A stretch of 64,000 bases of DNA from Benincasa hispida (taxonomy: Eukaryota; Streptophyta; Magnoliopsida; Cucurbitales; Cucurbitaceae), in contig NC_052358.1 in assembly GCF_009727055.1 (NCBI RefSeq), positions 40,339,954 to 40,403,953 of the forward strand, in the 5' to 3' direction. Shown here piece after piece: positions 9,941 through 20,451 of this stretch. Position numbers and translations under genes: made by a program. Position 1 is the first letter of the stretch, and every line of letters begins with the position of its first letter. The notes beneath the pieces were generated by a model. The model did not search any database. It had not been told where the DNA came from and saw nothing but the letters and a program-made list of their open reading frames with translations.

Positions 9941-10157
9941 TAGAACTCGATCCTCGATCCCTACTGTGAAGAACTTGTCCCTACTATGAAGAATTCGATC
10001 CAGTCTAGAACTCGATTCTCGATCCGGTCCAAAACTCGATCCTCGATCCCCACTGTGTAGAACTCGATCCGGTTCAGAACTCGATCCTCGATCGAACTCG
10101 ATCCAAGTCTTGATCCGATTTTTAATCCGATCAAGAACTCCCCCACTATGAAGAACT
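9941..10157. repeat. TCGATC-rich minisatellite
   Basis: Units such as GAACTCGATCCTCGATCC and ACTGTGAAGAACT recur about seven times with variable spacing. Open frames across it (for example on the minus strand, 9961-10146) are by-products of the repeat. Confidence 0.75.
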
Positions 10158-11634
10158 TAATGTTCGCCTAGATCTGCCGCAAAACAAAAGCCACTCGATG
10201 CTCCCCCACTCGATGCTCGCCCGATTCAAACAAAAGAGACTTTTAATGCGGGTAATAACATACAAATGCTCAAATTTCATTTTAAAACATCTTTTAGAAC
10301 ATTTTGAATTATCGCTTTCTTATTCTTTTGATAATAATTTTCTTTTCTTCTCTCTTGTTTTACACTATTTCTCTTCTCACATTCAATTGTTTATTGCTTT
10401 GTTTTTACCATGAGTATTATTTGTAGGTTTGTGACTATAGACAAGATTGGAATCTTTTTGTCAATGAACCGCAGGTAGGAAAGTATTATTTTAGCATGTT
10501 TGTCATCCTTATTTTTTGCTTTTTTCTTAATGGGTAAACAAGTTACACATTACTCGATTGTTGATTTCAATCTAATTTTAGAATTGAAAAGCATCTCCAT
10601 ATTTTACATATTGTTCTGAATTTGTTTTTAACATATTTATTCATTGTGCCTTTGTTTCTATTTTACTACTATTTTCATACGTTTAGAGGTCATGACCATT
10701 GCTTGTATTATTATTGCCTAATTAGTGGCATTTATTATTTCAATGATGTATGAAGTTTAATGTCAACTTATCCTTCCTAATCAATGCTTATATATATTTG
10801 TTACATTGAGAATAGCTAAAATGAATGTCAGGCACATGAATTTAGAGGTAATTAAAGGTTTAATAATTGTGTTTACGTAACTTTATCGATTATTAATGAA
10901 CCACATATTTTTAGGTTGTTTTCAGAGTGAAAATGACAATTATGTACTTTTTATATAGTTTTGACATTCAAATGTAGTTTTGGGAACCAATCTGATGCTA
11001 ATTCACTTTTATGTAGGTAGATGAAGATCAAAGATGGAAGCTCAATTCTATGATGCTATAATCCTCAAAACTTGATGAATTTTGTATTTTTTGAATCTTG
11101 TATGGTTGAAAATTATATTTGATGTATTTTTGGTATTATTGGATAATTTTTTTAGTTTCTAATGTAAATTGATTACTAAATTTCATTGTATTTAATGCAT
11201 AAATTGTGAATTATTTCATATCTCTATTTAAGTTAAAACAAGTGTTTGTAATGTAAATGGACATAATTTTAATGTTGTTTGTTATAACATAAGATTAAAG
11301 CTATATATATATGATACAATAGCCTTAAGAAAAGATTATCATATGTCAAATAAAGCATTAAGAAAAGGCTATTATATAATAAAGATAGCATTGAGAGAAA
11401 GCTATTATATGTTAAAGATAGCTTTAATGACTAATGCTATTGAATATTTTTACATAGTCATGTATACATGTTATATCTCCATACTCTATTATAGTATCCA
11501 TTATAGCTCTACAAAAAGGCTATAAAAAGTCCCAAATCTTTAATAACATGGGCTGTCAGGACCTTCGAAAAAGGCTAAGAAAGGTCTTTTATAACCTTTT
11601 TCGTTAGCTATTGTATCCATTATTTCTTGTAGTG
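10158..11634 (+). mobile_element. CACTA-type transposon, 3' end
   Basis: The right boundary ATTTCTTGTAGTG is the reverse complement of the CACTACAAGAAAT terminus of CACTA (CMC/EnSpm) elements. Just inside it (about 11280-11600) are imperfect repeats of AAAGGCTATTATA/AAAGCTATTATATG, the subterminal repeats expected of the class. The left boundary is not seen, so the start is a guess. No transposase domain is readable. It cuts the gypsy LTR that resumes at 11635. Confidence 0.6.
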
Positions 11635-11911
11635 AACACTAAGTGAAATGGCAGCTACTTCCTTCCTGTGTAATGCTACGCTCGATTGAGCGTAGTAATG
11701 CTTTTCCCAGGGGAATTTTCATCATTTCAGCTCCTTTGAAGTCTGGTTGCTCAATTTAGCTCCTAATTGCTCCAAATTAACTCTGAACGGCCATAACACT
11801 CGATTCTACCTCTAAGGTACTCGAAACCTATAAAAATATTGATTAAACACATTAAACATAGTAATGACCTTAAAATAAGCAGAACGAGATAACATGTTTT
11901 TTGTGCTATCA
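11635..11911 (-). repeat. Gypsy LTR, 3' copy, truncated by the CACTA end
   Basis: This is homologous to 16870-17144: TAGCTCCTAATTGCTCCAAA, GATTCTACCTC, and the shared end TTTTTTGTGCTATCA. Read on the minus strand it begins TGATAGCAC. It lies inside the same minus-oriented element as the LTR at 15785-17144. The two copies are clearly diverged, so the insertion is old. Confidence 0.75.
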
Positions 11912-13335
11912 AGCACCCGCAACTTAGTTTTTGATCATCCTCGAGCAAGGTAGAATCACACATTCACATAGAAAAATTCTTGCTCAATTATAAGGGTCGT
12001 TACTCTAGTCTCAAGAGTCTCCTATGACAAGATTTGTAATAAAAAATGAAATTCGATCACAGTCAATCAATGAAGCACGTTCTAAAAATAATTCTAAATC
12101 TATTCATGCATGAATGGGACTAAAGCCTTACTAAATAAGTCTGCACAAACAAGAATGGTTTTATACGGTTCTCAATTCTTTTTCCCTCTTCTCTATCACG
12201 AAAACTGAAGAGCTAAGCTTCCTAGACTCAACCATGCAATGACACACTTAAGGGAACTAAACTTTTATTTTATTTTTGTCTTTTTCTCATTTTTCTTGCT
12301 TTATACAAAAGCGAAACCTTATCCAGACATGCCACCTTTGTTTTGGCTTGCCCACACGGGTTACATGAAAGACATGCAACTACGAGCAACATCTTCTAAC
12401 AAGGTGTCAAAGCTTACTCGTTTCTCAGGGGTACTTTAACACAGAGGGAAACTACGGGTGTCATAGCCACCTTAGGTTAACCATAACCCCAAGAAAGAGG
12501 AGTAATCCCCCTTAAAAAATAACATACAAACTTACTTTTACTCTACAACATGCTTTGCCTTTTTACAAACTTTCTTTCATTTACTCTTCACTTGGAATTT
12601 TCAATACAGTATAAGAGTTTAGCAAAAAAACTTAGTCATGCATCACTAGGTTGGGCTTTCGGTTACTTAAACCTATCACCTAGGCCTTTCAAGATAAAAA
12701 AAAATATAGAAGCCAAATAATACCAGTTTAAGTATGCAAGACCTTATTTCATTAGACAAAGAACCTAAAGATGCATGAGAGATAAGATTTTTTTTTAAAA
12801 ACAGGCTAAAAATCATGATTATGATCTTGATATATCATCTTATGCAAGTCTAGTCACAAAGAGGGTGAGTCATAAACTTTTCTTCATAACAACCCAAGCA
12901 AAAGAGCAAGTAAGCAATTCAAGCACACAACATTGTCTGAGCATAGTGCTCAAGGCCCCAAGCTATTATAACATACCCCACCCTAACTTAAAATGGTACA
13001 TTGTCCCTAATGTATCTCTAATCTAAACCCAAAAATAGAAGAGTCAAGGGAAAAGAAAACCTCCCCTGATGACGTTTACGTGCACGGATGAAGTAAAAGG
13101 ACTCATGCTTGAATTGATCTTTTCTTCTTTTAGGGCCAAGGAAAGAAACCTACAAAAGAAAAACAAGAAGTTAAAGTAGAAAGCAGTAAAGGAAAATAGT
13201 AAAATTTTCACTTGACTCCCTCTAGGAAGGACAAATTTTTAACATTGGTTACTCGACGTGACATGTCCCCTATTAAGGTAAAAAGAAATTCTTGTAATTC
13301 TCTAGTCCTTTCTTAGATGAGTCGATATATCCCGG

Positions 13336-13722
13336 TCAGACTATGAGGTTCTTCATCTTTTGAAGTGAACCAGACATGTCACATTTTGGTTTTTTGGAAT
13401 AAGGCAAACAAGGGAAAAAGAAAGAATGAAAAGACTCAAGTGACTCTAAAGAGTCTAAGGAAAGAAAAGACACAATAGACTCGTGAGAACTATAGGAATA
13501 AAACTCGAATATATACGAAATACCAAGAGTTAGAACAGGGTGAGTTCTTTTAACCTCTACCTCTATCACCTGGATGTCATTGGGTTTAGGCTCGGGATCC
13601 TCCTTAGCCTCACAAACTGGTAAACGTGGCATGATGTCTTCATCATCACTGGAGAAGTAGCACTCCGCAAGAAACTCTGCCTCCAAGGTATAGACGATGG
13701 GCTGCTCTAGTGCGCCGTCCAA
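13336..13722 (-). CDS. Unidentified 128-aa ORF inside the gypsy element
   Basis: I do not recognise this protein. The first half is acidic (ECYFSSDDEDIMPRLPVCEA, then EDPEPKPNDIQ). The second half is serine-rich and aromatic (SLDSLESLESFHSFFFPC), ending in a basic KKPKCDM stretch. It has no signal peptide, zinc knuckle or catalytic motif. It reads in the same direction as its host element, downstream of where gag would lie. It may be a remnant of an element-encoded protein or an accidental frame. The acidic run with regular codons mildly favours former coding sequence. Confidence 0.3.
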   Translation of the reverse strand: MDGALEQPIVYTLEAEFLAECYFSSDDEDIMPRLPVCEAKEDPEPKPNDIQVIEVEVKRTHPVLTLGISYIFEFYSYSSHESIVSFLSLDSLESLESFHSFFFPCLPYSKKPKCDMSGSLQKMKNLIV

Positions 13723-13999
13723 CCTTTATATGACATCAGTTAGCAGGGCAATATGGTCGGTCATGCTTTGTAGCTAAGCTTGAGTGTCTTGCTAAAACTG
13801 AAGAGAACATTAGCAAGTTCATAAATTAAGAACTCCAAATTCATACTGGTGGCACGTGCAAGTGAATGCGGTCAAGTCATAGTAAATTAAAACAGTGTAA
13901 AAGGTCGAGTATCGTCCTCAGGGATCAATGAATAGTTGCTACTTATGAAGGAGCAGTAAGTTTCACAACAGAAGTGGGAATCGTCCCAATTTAATTTTT

Positions 14000-14489
14000 G
14001 CATAAAATGAAATTACATAACAAAAATAATAATGCATCAACAAACTAATTTACAGCATGCTTGAAAAGGGAAAAGAGAATTAGAGAAATTACTTACACTT
14101 GAAGAACAATTCCCTCTTCACGAAAACCCCTTTCCAAAATGATCAATAATAACCCAAATCACGAACAATCAATACAACGAATACCCAAAGATGACACCAC
14201 CAAGTGGAGCTTTCTGTATTCCCTGTAGCGGCTGAGAATCATAGGAGTGTGGGCTCTGTGATTTTGGAAGAGGGAAAGAGATTGAGAAGAGAAGAAATTT
14301 TTTTGGGAAATTACCAGAGAGATCGTATTACACCACTAAAAGAGATTGTAACGATACTTCTGTGAAGAAGATGAACAAGATCTCCAAAATGGTCCCACTC
14401 TTTACGATCCAACAAGAGAAAATTAAGGGGAAAGAAGTTATTTCACTCCCTTTAAATTTAAAATTACAATTTAATTTAATTAATTTTAA

Positions 14490-14529
<40 letters not shown>

Positions 14530-15477
14530 TATTATTTATATATAATTATATGTTATATCATATTATAACACATAACCTATAGTTTTATATTGTATAATAT
14601 ACAATATAACCTATTGTAATATTTCTTTCATTAATGCATGGTATTTAATATAAATCCCATTTATATTAAATTTAATTATATGCATTTAATTCACATAACT
14701 AATATTTGAATCATATTAATATATTTATTTCCTCTCAAAGAAACGTTATATTATAATTTATCAAATACATTATAATTATATCATATATAATTAAGTTAAA
14801 TTGATTACATCACATATAATTAATTCCCTCATTTAATTTTAACAATTCAAATTAATCCAAATTTGATTCTCATAAATCCCTGTGAGCTATAGAGGGGACC
14901 TTATGAACTTGTAGATTGAAACTTCAATAGTACTTGAATAATTATTTAAACTCTTTTAATTAAATTATTCAACATCCATTAGTTTTCGGTCACTCCACTA
15001 AAGACCGATAGCTTCCCTCTCCGCACTACAGATATATTTCTGTGTTCATTGGATATAATCAGTCAATAGTGCAATGACCCATCATAAATTGCTCATAAGT
15101 ACAGCTGGGCCAAAATCAACGTTTTGCCTCTATAGTTACACCTAACTCCTTAAGTACCATTGATCTCTTAATGAGCAATAAGTCATAGTCCAACCATGAC
15201 CAAACCCCTCTCAGGCAAAGAGAGGATGTGGTGCCACATTGTTCAAGCTCTAGAATCAGCCCTTAAGGGAGCAATTTATCTATTTACCGCGACATTAAGG
15301 AATAAGTGAATTCCATCTCGTTTAGCTATGTTCCAAGCTCCCCAATTAGATGAATCCCTAAAATGGTAGGCTTATTGAGTTAACGATTTGGCCACTCTCA
15401 GCCATATAAATCAAAGGATCATCTTCATAGGCAGGATTTCACAACTCACTCAAGATTCAGGTCATGTCACCTATGGA
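14000..15477 (-). mobile_element. Copia LTR fragment inside the gypsy element
   Basis: Read on the minus strand, it matches the long copia LTRs elsewhere in the window, with landmarks such as CACTACAGATATATTTCTGTG, CATTGGATATAA, AAGTACAGCTGGGCC and GGTCATGTCACCTATGG. The right end breaks off at CACCTATGG, before the LTR terminus. The left boundary is approximate. No duplication flanks it, so it is a truncated copy. Confidence 0.75.
14493..14525. repeat. (AT)n microsatellite
   Basis: About 16 perfect AT units lie inside the copia LTR fragment. Confidence 0.95.
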
Positions 15478-15515
15478 CCAATAGCCCTTGTGCATCGTAT
15501 GTTACATATCCACTT

Positions 15516-15626
15516 TAGCACACAAACATTCATCACATGAATCAATACCCACCATTGGTGACCATAGGTCCATAGGTGCTATGGTATTGATTCACGTGAT
15601 GAATTTTTGCATATGTTTGTGTGCTA
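15516..15626. repeat. Foldback: near-perfect inverted repeat
   Basis: The left arm 15516-15549 (TAGCACACAAACATTCATCA onward) is the reverse complement of 15583-15626, with a short insert in the right arm. The spacer is about 33 bp. It starts within 40 bp of the broken end of the copia LTR fragment. Confidence 0.85.
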
Positions 15627-15759
15627 TTGACATGGACCACCCTTCTTGTTTTTCTTTTGTAGGTTGATTCGGAAATCCTGCCATGCTTAATTGACACAAA
15701 AAGAAAACAAATCAAAACAACAGAAAATTTAACTAAAAACTAACTAAGAAGAATTAATT

Positions 15760-15781
15760 GGCTTCCTCGACAATGGCACCA
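15760..15781 (-). promoter_or_regulatory. Primer-binding site of the minus-strand gypsy element
   Basis: On the minus strand the site reads TGGTGCCATTGTCGAGGAAG, three bases after the LTR end. It resembles the TGGCGCCGTTGCCGGGGA primer site of Athila-type gypsy elements with several substitutions. It fixes the orientation and the LTR boundary. Confidence 0.7.
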
Positions 15782-15784
15782 ATT

Positions 15785-17144
15785 TGGTAGGATCGAGTTT
15801 ACCGTCGCTCGTAAGCCCTTGTTACACAAATAATATTTATAGATCACCGAACGAATTACTTATACTAACTGGTAATACAAGTGACAAATCTGTGGTTGAA
15901 CCTCAAGGAAGTGCGAAAGATTATATCATAGAAACTCATTTTCAGTTAAATTGGTAAATGGGGAGGGGGGGGGGGGTTTGGAGCGGATTTATAATTGAAA
16001 GTGCATAAAATAAAGTGCAAGAAAAGTAAAGATAGAAATGAAATTAATCGAGATTTCTTAACTTAGAGGAATGGTTCACCCAACGTAATTTAGATCATTG
16101 AACCAAATTATGAGTTAAATTTCTTGTTTATGCTTAGCCCAATTGATTGGAATCCCAACCAATGGTCCTAATTATCTAATTAATCAACATGTACAGAATA
16201 GGAATCCGCTCTATACAAATTGATAAATCACATTAAGTTCTAGGTATTATACTAAGATGCGTGTTTAACTTCCAAAGTCTAATTAAACTTTTAGGTGGTT
16301 TTTCTCTCGGTTGATAGGAGCAATACTATTCTTTTTAGGCGACAAATCTCAGGCCTAATGAATCGCAAGCCTAACTAACCAATTGCTTCCATTGGGATTA
16401 ACCTATAATTAAATGTCACATATTAAAAGTTATCTCCAAGCATTAGAATAACAAAACAAAATCATTGGGTGTCAATCAACAATTAAAATCATGCAATTCA
16501 TAATCACTAAATTCGTACTGAATACCATAAAAAGTCTGTATACATCATAAAATCGAAATCTCACAAGATAACATTGAGCTCCTCCAAATCCCTAGGCTAA
16601 GAAACCAAAATCTTAACTTACCATGGAGAATGGGAAGCTACAATTTGACATTACTCAATTAACTACTAAAGAAACACCCAAAGAACAAGTGGAAGAGAGA
16701 AGAGAGGGAAAAATCGACTGGAGGTCGAGGGTGAGCGTCTGTCTCTGCCCTAAAATGAAGACAAATATTTATACTGCAGCGTTGCAACACTGCCCTACCT
16801 CGTGCACGTGTTTGTCATCATGTTTGTAGCGTTGCAGCGCTACATGTATCATTGCAACGTTGCCCTACTTTTCACAAAATAGGTAGCTTTTGCTGCTTAG
16901 CATTGCGTAATGCTCGTTTGAGCATTGCAACGCTCTGTCCAGGGGCATTTTTGCCCTTTCATGTATTTTTGAAGTCTGATTGCTCAAATTAGCTCCTAAT
17001 TGCTCCAAATTAATCCCGAATAGCTCGTAAGGATTGATTCTACCTCCAAGATGCTCAATACCTACAAAATCATCAAATAAACACAATAAACATAGTAGCG
17101 GCTTAAAATTAAGAGAGGAAAATAACACATTTTTTGTGCTATCA
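15785..17144 (-). repeat. Gypsy LTR, 5' copy, complete
   Basis: The LTR is 1360 bp with canonical ends: on the minus strand it begins TGATAGCACAAAAAATGTG and ends CGATCCTACCA, next to the primer site. A TATAAATATT box on the minus strand (about 16763-16772) is a plausible transcription start signal. A G-run lies at 15961-15977. GCGTTGCAACGC-type short palindromes occur at 16780-16930. Confidence 0.8.
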
Positions 17145-18163
17145 GAGAGCACGAGAGTGTCCCCGACATTTATCATATCATCCATTCACCCTCATCCTCT
17201 ATCTTTTTATCATTTTGCATTTGATTTATTTATATTTTGTCCATCTACGTTGTAAAGACTCTTTCCTATCTTAATACTTATATCATGATTTCATTTTCAT
17301 CCTCTTGTTCTACTGCTTTTAAGTATTTTTCCATGAATCACTAACTCACTAGTGAGTTGGGATGAGCTAATCCTTATTCTACTGAGCTCAATGACAAGTG
17401 AGAGTTCATTTGATTTAGTGTGCACATATTCAAGTGCTTGCATCTATTTGGCCAATCGTTGTAAGTAGAAACAATCAACTACTCGAGAGATTAAGTGATT
17501 GTGTTTCTTGTTAAATCATGTAAGAGATGTATCTCCACTCAAGAAAGCATGGAAATGCATTCTTATGTTCCAAAGTAACCTAGGCATACATCATGGAGAC
17601 ATTAACTATGTGGCTAACTCATCGAAAGGTTGAGACCTAGAGGTTATGAACATGAGCACTAGCTTGTCATTGGGTTCAGAGGTTGAGGATTTCTCATCCC
17701 AACTCCATTTTCTCACTCCTTTCTTCCTCAACATACTTTTGTGCCTTGTGTCCACTTTCACATGTCCATCATCATTATCACTATTTTATTTTCTTTCTTT
17801 ATTTTACACATTTCACAACACTTGCACCATTTTTTGACATTCCTCCATGTGTTCATAACTAGAAAATCACTAATTAAGTTAGTTTATCTTTTATATACCA
17901 TTCCCGTGTTCGACCTAGGTCCTCACCGAGACTACCCTTCTAGTTGGTTTATAATTGGGTCGATTAGAAGTAAAAATTGTGTAAATATATTAGAATATTT
18001 TTATTATGCTTATAGCACATGATAGCCACATGTTATTGCAACAAATATATTTAATTATATCTACCGTCTCACGAAAAACATATATTGGAAAGGTTGCCTG
18101 CTTTATTGTCTAAATTATATTATACTCATATGCGAGTAATTGAAACATATGCAACAATGAATC
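17145..18163. other. Non-coding stretch, probably retroelement remains
   Basis: No protein domain is readable. Pyrimidine-rich non-coding sequence around 17640-17860 and a TTCGACCTAGGTCCTCACCG phrase near 17909 resemble plant LTR or leader sequence, but no boundaries can be placed. A duplicated Atg-rich pair of ORFs here is not convincing as a gene. Confidence 0.35.
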
Positions 18164-20451
18164 TGAAGTAAGAGAACCTATGAGCGGAAGCAAGATCTTT
18201 CCAAGCCCATTGTGAAAGAATTCAAGGCATTCACAAACATACAGAAACAGTTATCAACTTATACAAAATTACAACATGCTTAAGAGATCAAATACAAAAG
18301 GAGAGAAACATACATTTGAAGAACTTTTCTTTTGGAATTCTCTCGCTCTTGCTGTCCAGCCAAACCTCTTGCTCTTGTGAGCAATGAAACAGTGATCTCT
18401 CGCTGTCGCTACAAATGTCTGGGCAACACAAACAACCTGAACCTTGAACAAGCATCCTTTGACACTACACTCGATAACCTTAGTATTCTCGGAGTGAGAA
18501 TCCATGAGGTATAGGCTCTGTGTGAATTTAGTAGAGGGAAGGAGGAAGACAATGATCAAACAACACGATCAAGCAAGTGGGAAAAGAGTTCTGTCTATTG
18601 CATAGACTGAGAATGCTTTATCGCTTAGCAAATCTCGCTCTCGTGGTAAATCTCGTCCTCGTGAGAATAGTATAGTCGATCGCTTAGCAAATCTCACTCT
18701 CGTAAGAATCGTATAGCCAATCGCTTAGAAAATCTCGCTTAGTAAATCTCGCTAGCAACACGATCGTTTAGTAAATCTCATTAGCAACACGATCGTTTAG
18801 TAAATATCTCGTTGTCGTTTAGTCTCTCGCTATACACGATCATTTAGCAAATCTCATTAGCAACACGATCGTTTAGTAAATATCTCGTTGTCGTTTAGTC
18901 TCTCGCTAAGGGCTATCGTATAGTCTCTCGCTTGAAGAAAAACGATTAGTAATTTTACTAAATGAATCGATCTCTTACAAAATGAAAACATTTTTCATTT
19001 TATCCTTAAGTTTTGAAAACTGATCATAACCTCCCACTTTCATGCATGGTTAAAGGAGAAACCACCCACAATTATCATATAATTGTTTAATTATAAATAA
19101 ATATAATTTTAATTATAAATAAATATAATAACTAACTTATCATATTATATTTATAACCTATAGTTTTAATATCACATCATATGAAATATTTAAACCATAG
19201 TTCTTTTTCTCCTTTATTTAATATAAATCATATTTATATCATATTCCTCCAATTAATGTATCTCATACATTAAATCAATTATATCACATATAATTGAACC
19301 AATTTAATTATATCATATATAATCAAATTCCCTCTTTTTAATTTGAACACTTTAAACTAACCCAAAAACTGATTCTCATCTTGAATCCATTGAGCTACCA
19401 AGGGGACCTTATGAACCTGTAGCTTGAAGCTCTAACAGTACGTGAATAACTGACTAAACTCTTTAATCACGAAATCCACCATTCATTAACTACCAGGCAC
19501 TCTACTAAAGACCAACTATTGCACTTTTCTCACTACAGATATATTTCTGTGTCCATTGGATATAACTAATCAACAGGACGATAACCCTTCACAGATCGCT
19601 CGTAAGTACAGCTGGGCCAATTTATAGTTTTTCCCCTATAATCATCTAACTCCTTAAGTACCATTGATTCCTCTAATGAACAATACATCATAGTCCTACT
19701 ATGAGTCAACCCTTCTCGAGCCAAGAGAAGATTTGGTGCCACATTGTTCAAGTCCCAGAATCAGCCCTTAAGGGAGCAATTTGTCTACTTACCCCTTCAT
19801 CGGGGAAGGAGTGAATTCCGTCTTATGTAGCTGAGTTCCTAGCTTCCTAATCAGATAAATCCCCAAAGTGGTAAGGCTTGAGTCGACAATCTGGCCACTC
19901 ACACTCATGCAAATCAAAGAACCGCCCTCATAGGCAGGAATTCCCAACTCACTTAAGATTAAGGTCATGTTACCTATGGCCATTTTAGTGAAATGAAAGT
20001 ATTTGTCATGAACGACGTTATATAACGAGACTAAACATTTCGTGGTTTGGTCTTATACAAACTCTTTGTATAGGACACCGTCTCTCGCATGTCTCTACAT
20101 GACTGATCAGGATCAGACCATCTGTAGCACTTTACAACACTTGTAACATCTACAAAGTGGACCGTATCCGTAGCGTCACCAGGATAAGGTTTCCTTTTAT
20201 TATCCATATTCTACAGACCATTTAGGTAATCACTTAAGGCATGATCTGCTTGTATGTCTCCACATACATGCTTAAGTTACAATGATAACCAGGGATCTTA
20301 GTTTATTGGTTTTTGGTTAATGCAACTAAAATATCACATATTCATAGACAACAGTGAAGAAAATATCTCATATTATTACATCACAAGCGTTTGTTCATAC
20401 ATGTGTTTACAAACCACAGGACCCTACGGGATTTAGGATATCAACCTAACA
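18164..20451 (-). mobile_element. Copia LTR (family B type), complete, minus strand
   Basis: On the minus strand it begins TGTTAGGTTGATATCC and ends TCTCTTACTTCA, with the internal landmarks of the other long copia LTRs. The 3' part (18590-18950) is a patchwork of CGATCGTTTAG/TCGCTTAGCAAATCTCG motifs. It interrupts the copia element whose coding remains resume at 20452. I could not match the 5-bp flanks (GAATC and TATCA), so the insertion may have been followed by a small deletion. Confidence 0.75.

Larger units (their letters stand above)
11912..15784 (-). mobile_element. Internal region of a gypsy-type element without recognisable pol
   Basis: The region is bounded by LTRs at 11635-11911 and 15785-17144 and carries a primer-binding site at 15760-15781. 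About 1.5 kb of it is a foreign copia LTR (14000-15477). The remaining 2.4 kb has one 128-codon ORF (13336-13722, minus) and no readable gag zinc knuckle, protease, reverse transcriptase or integrase. It therefore looks like a deletion derivative or a non-autonomous element that depended on a partner. Confidence 0.6.

Noticed and set aside
18590..18960. Possible tRNA or small RNA cluster suggested by repeated short words
   Set aside because: No cloverleaf, anticodon stem or pol III boxes; the words are part of an LTR.
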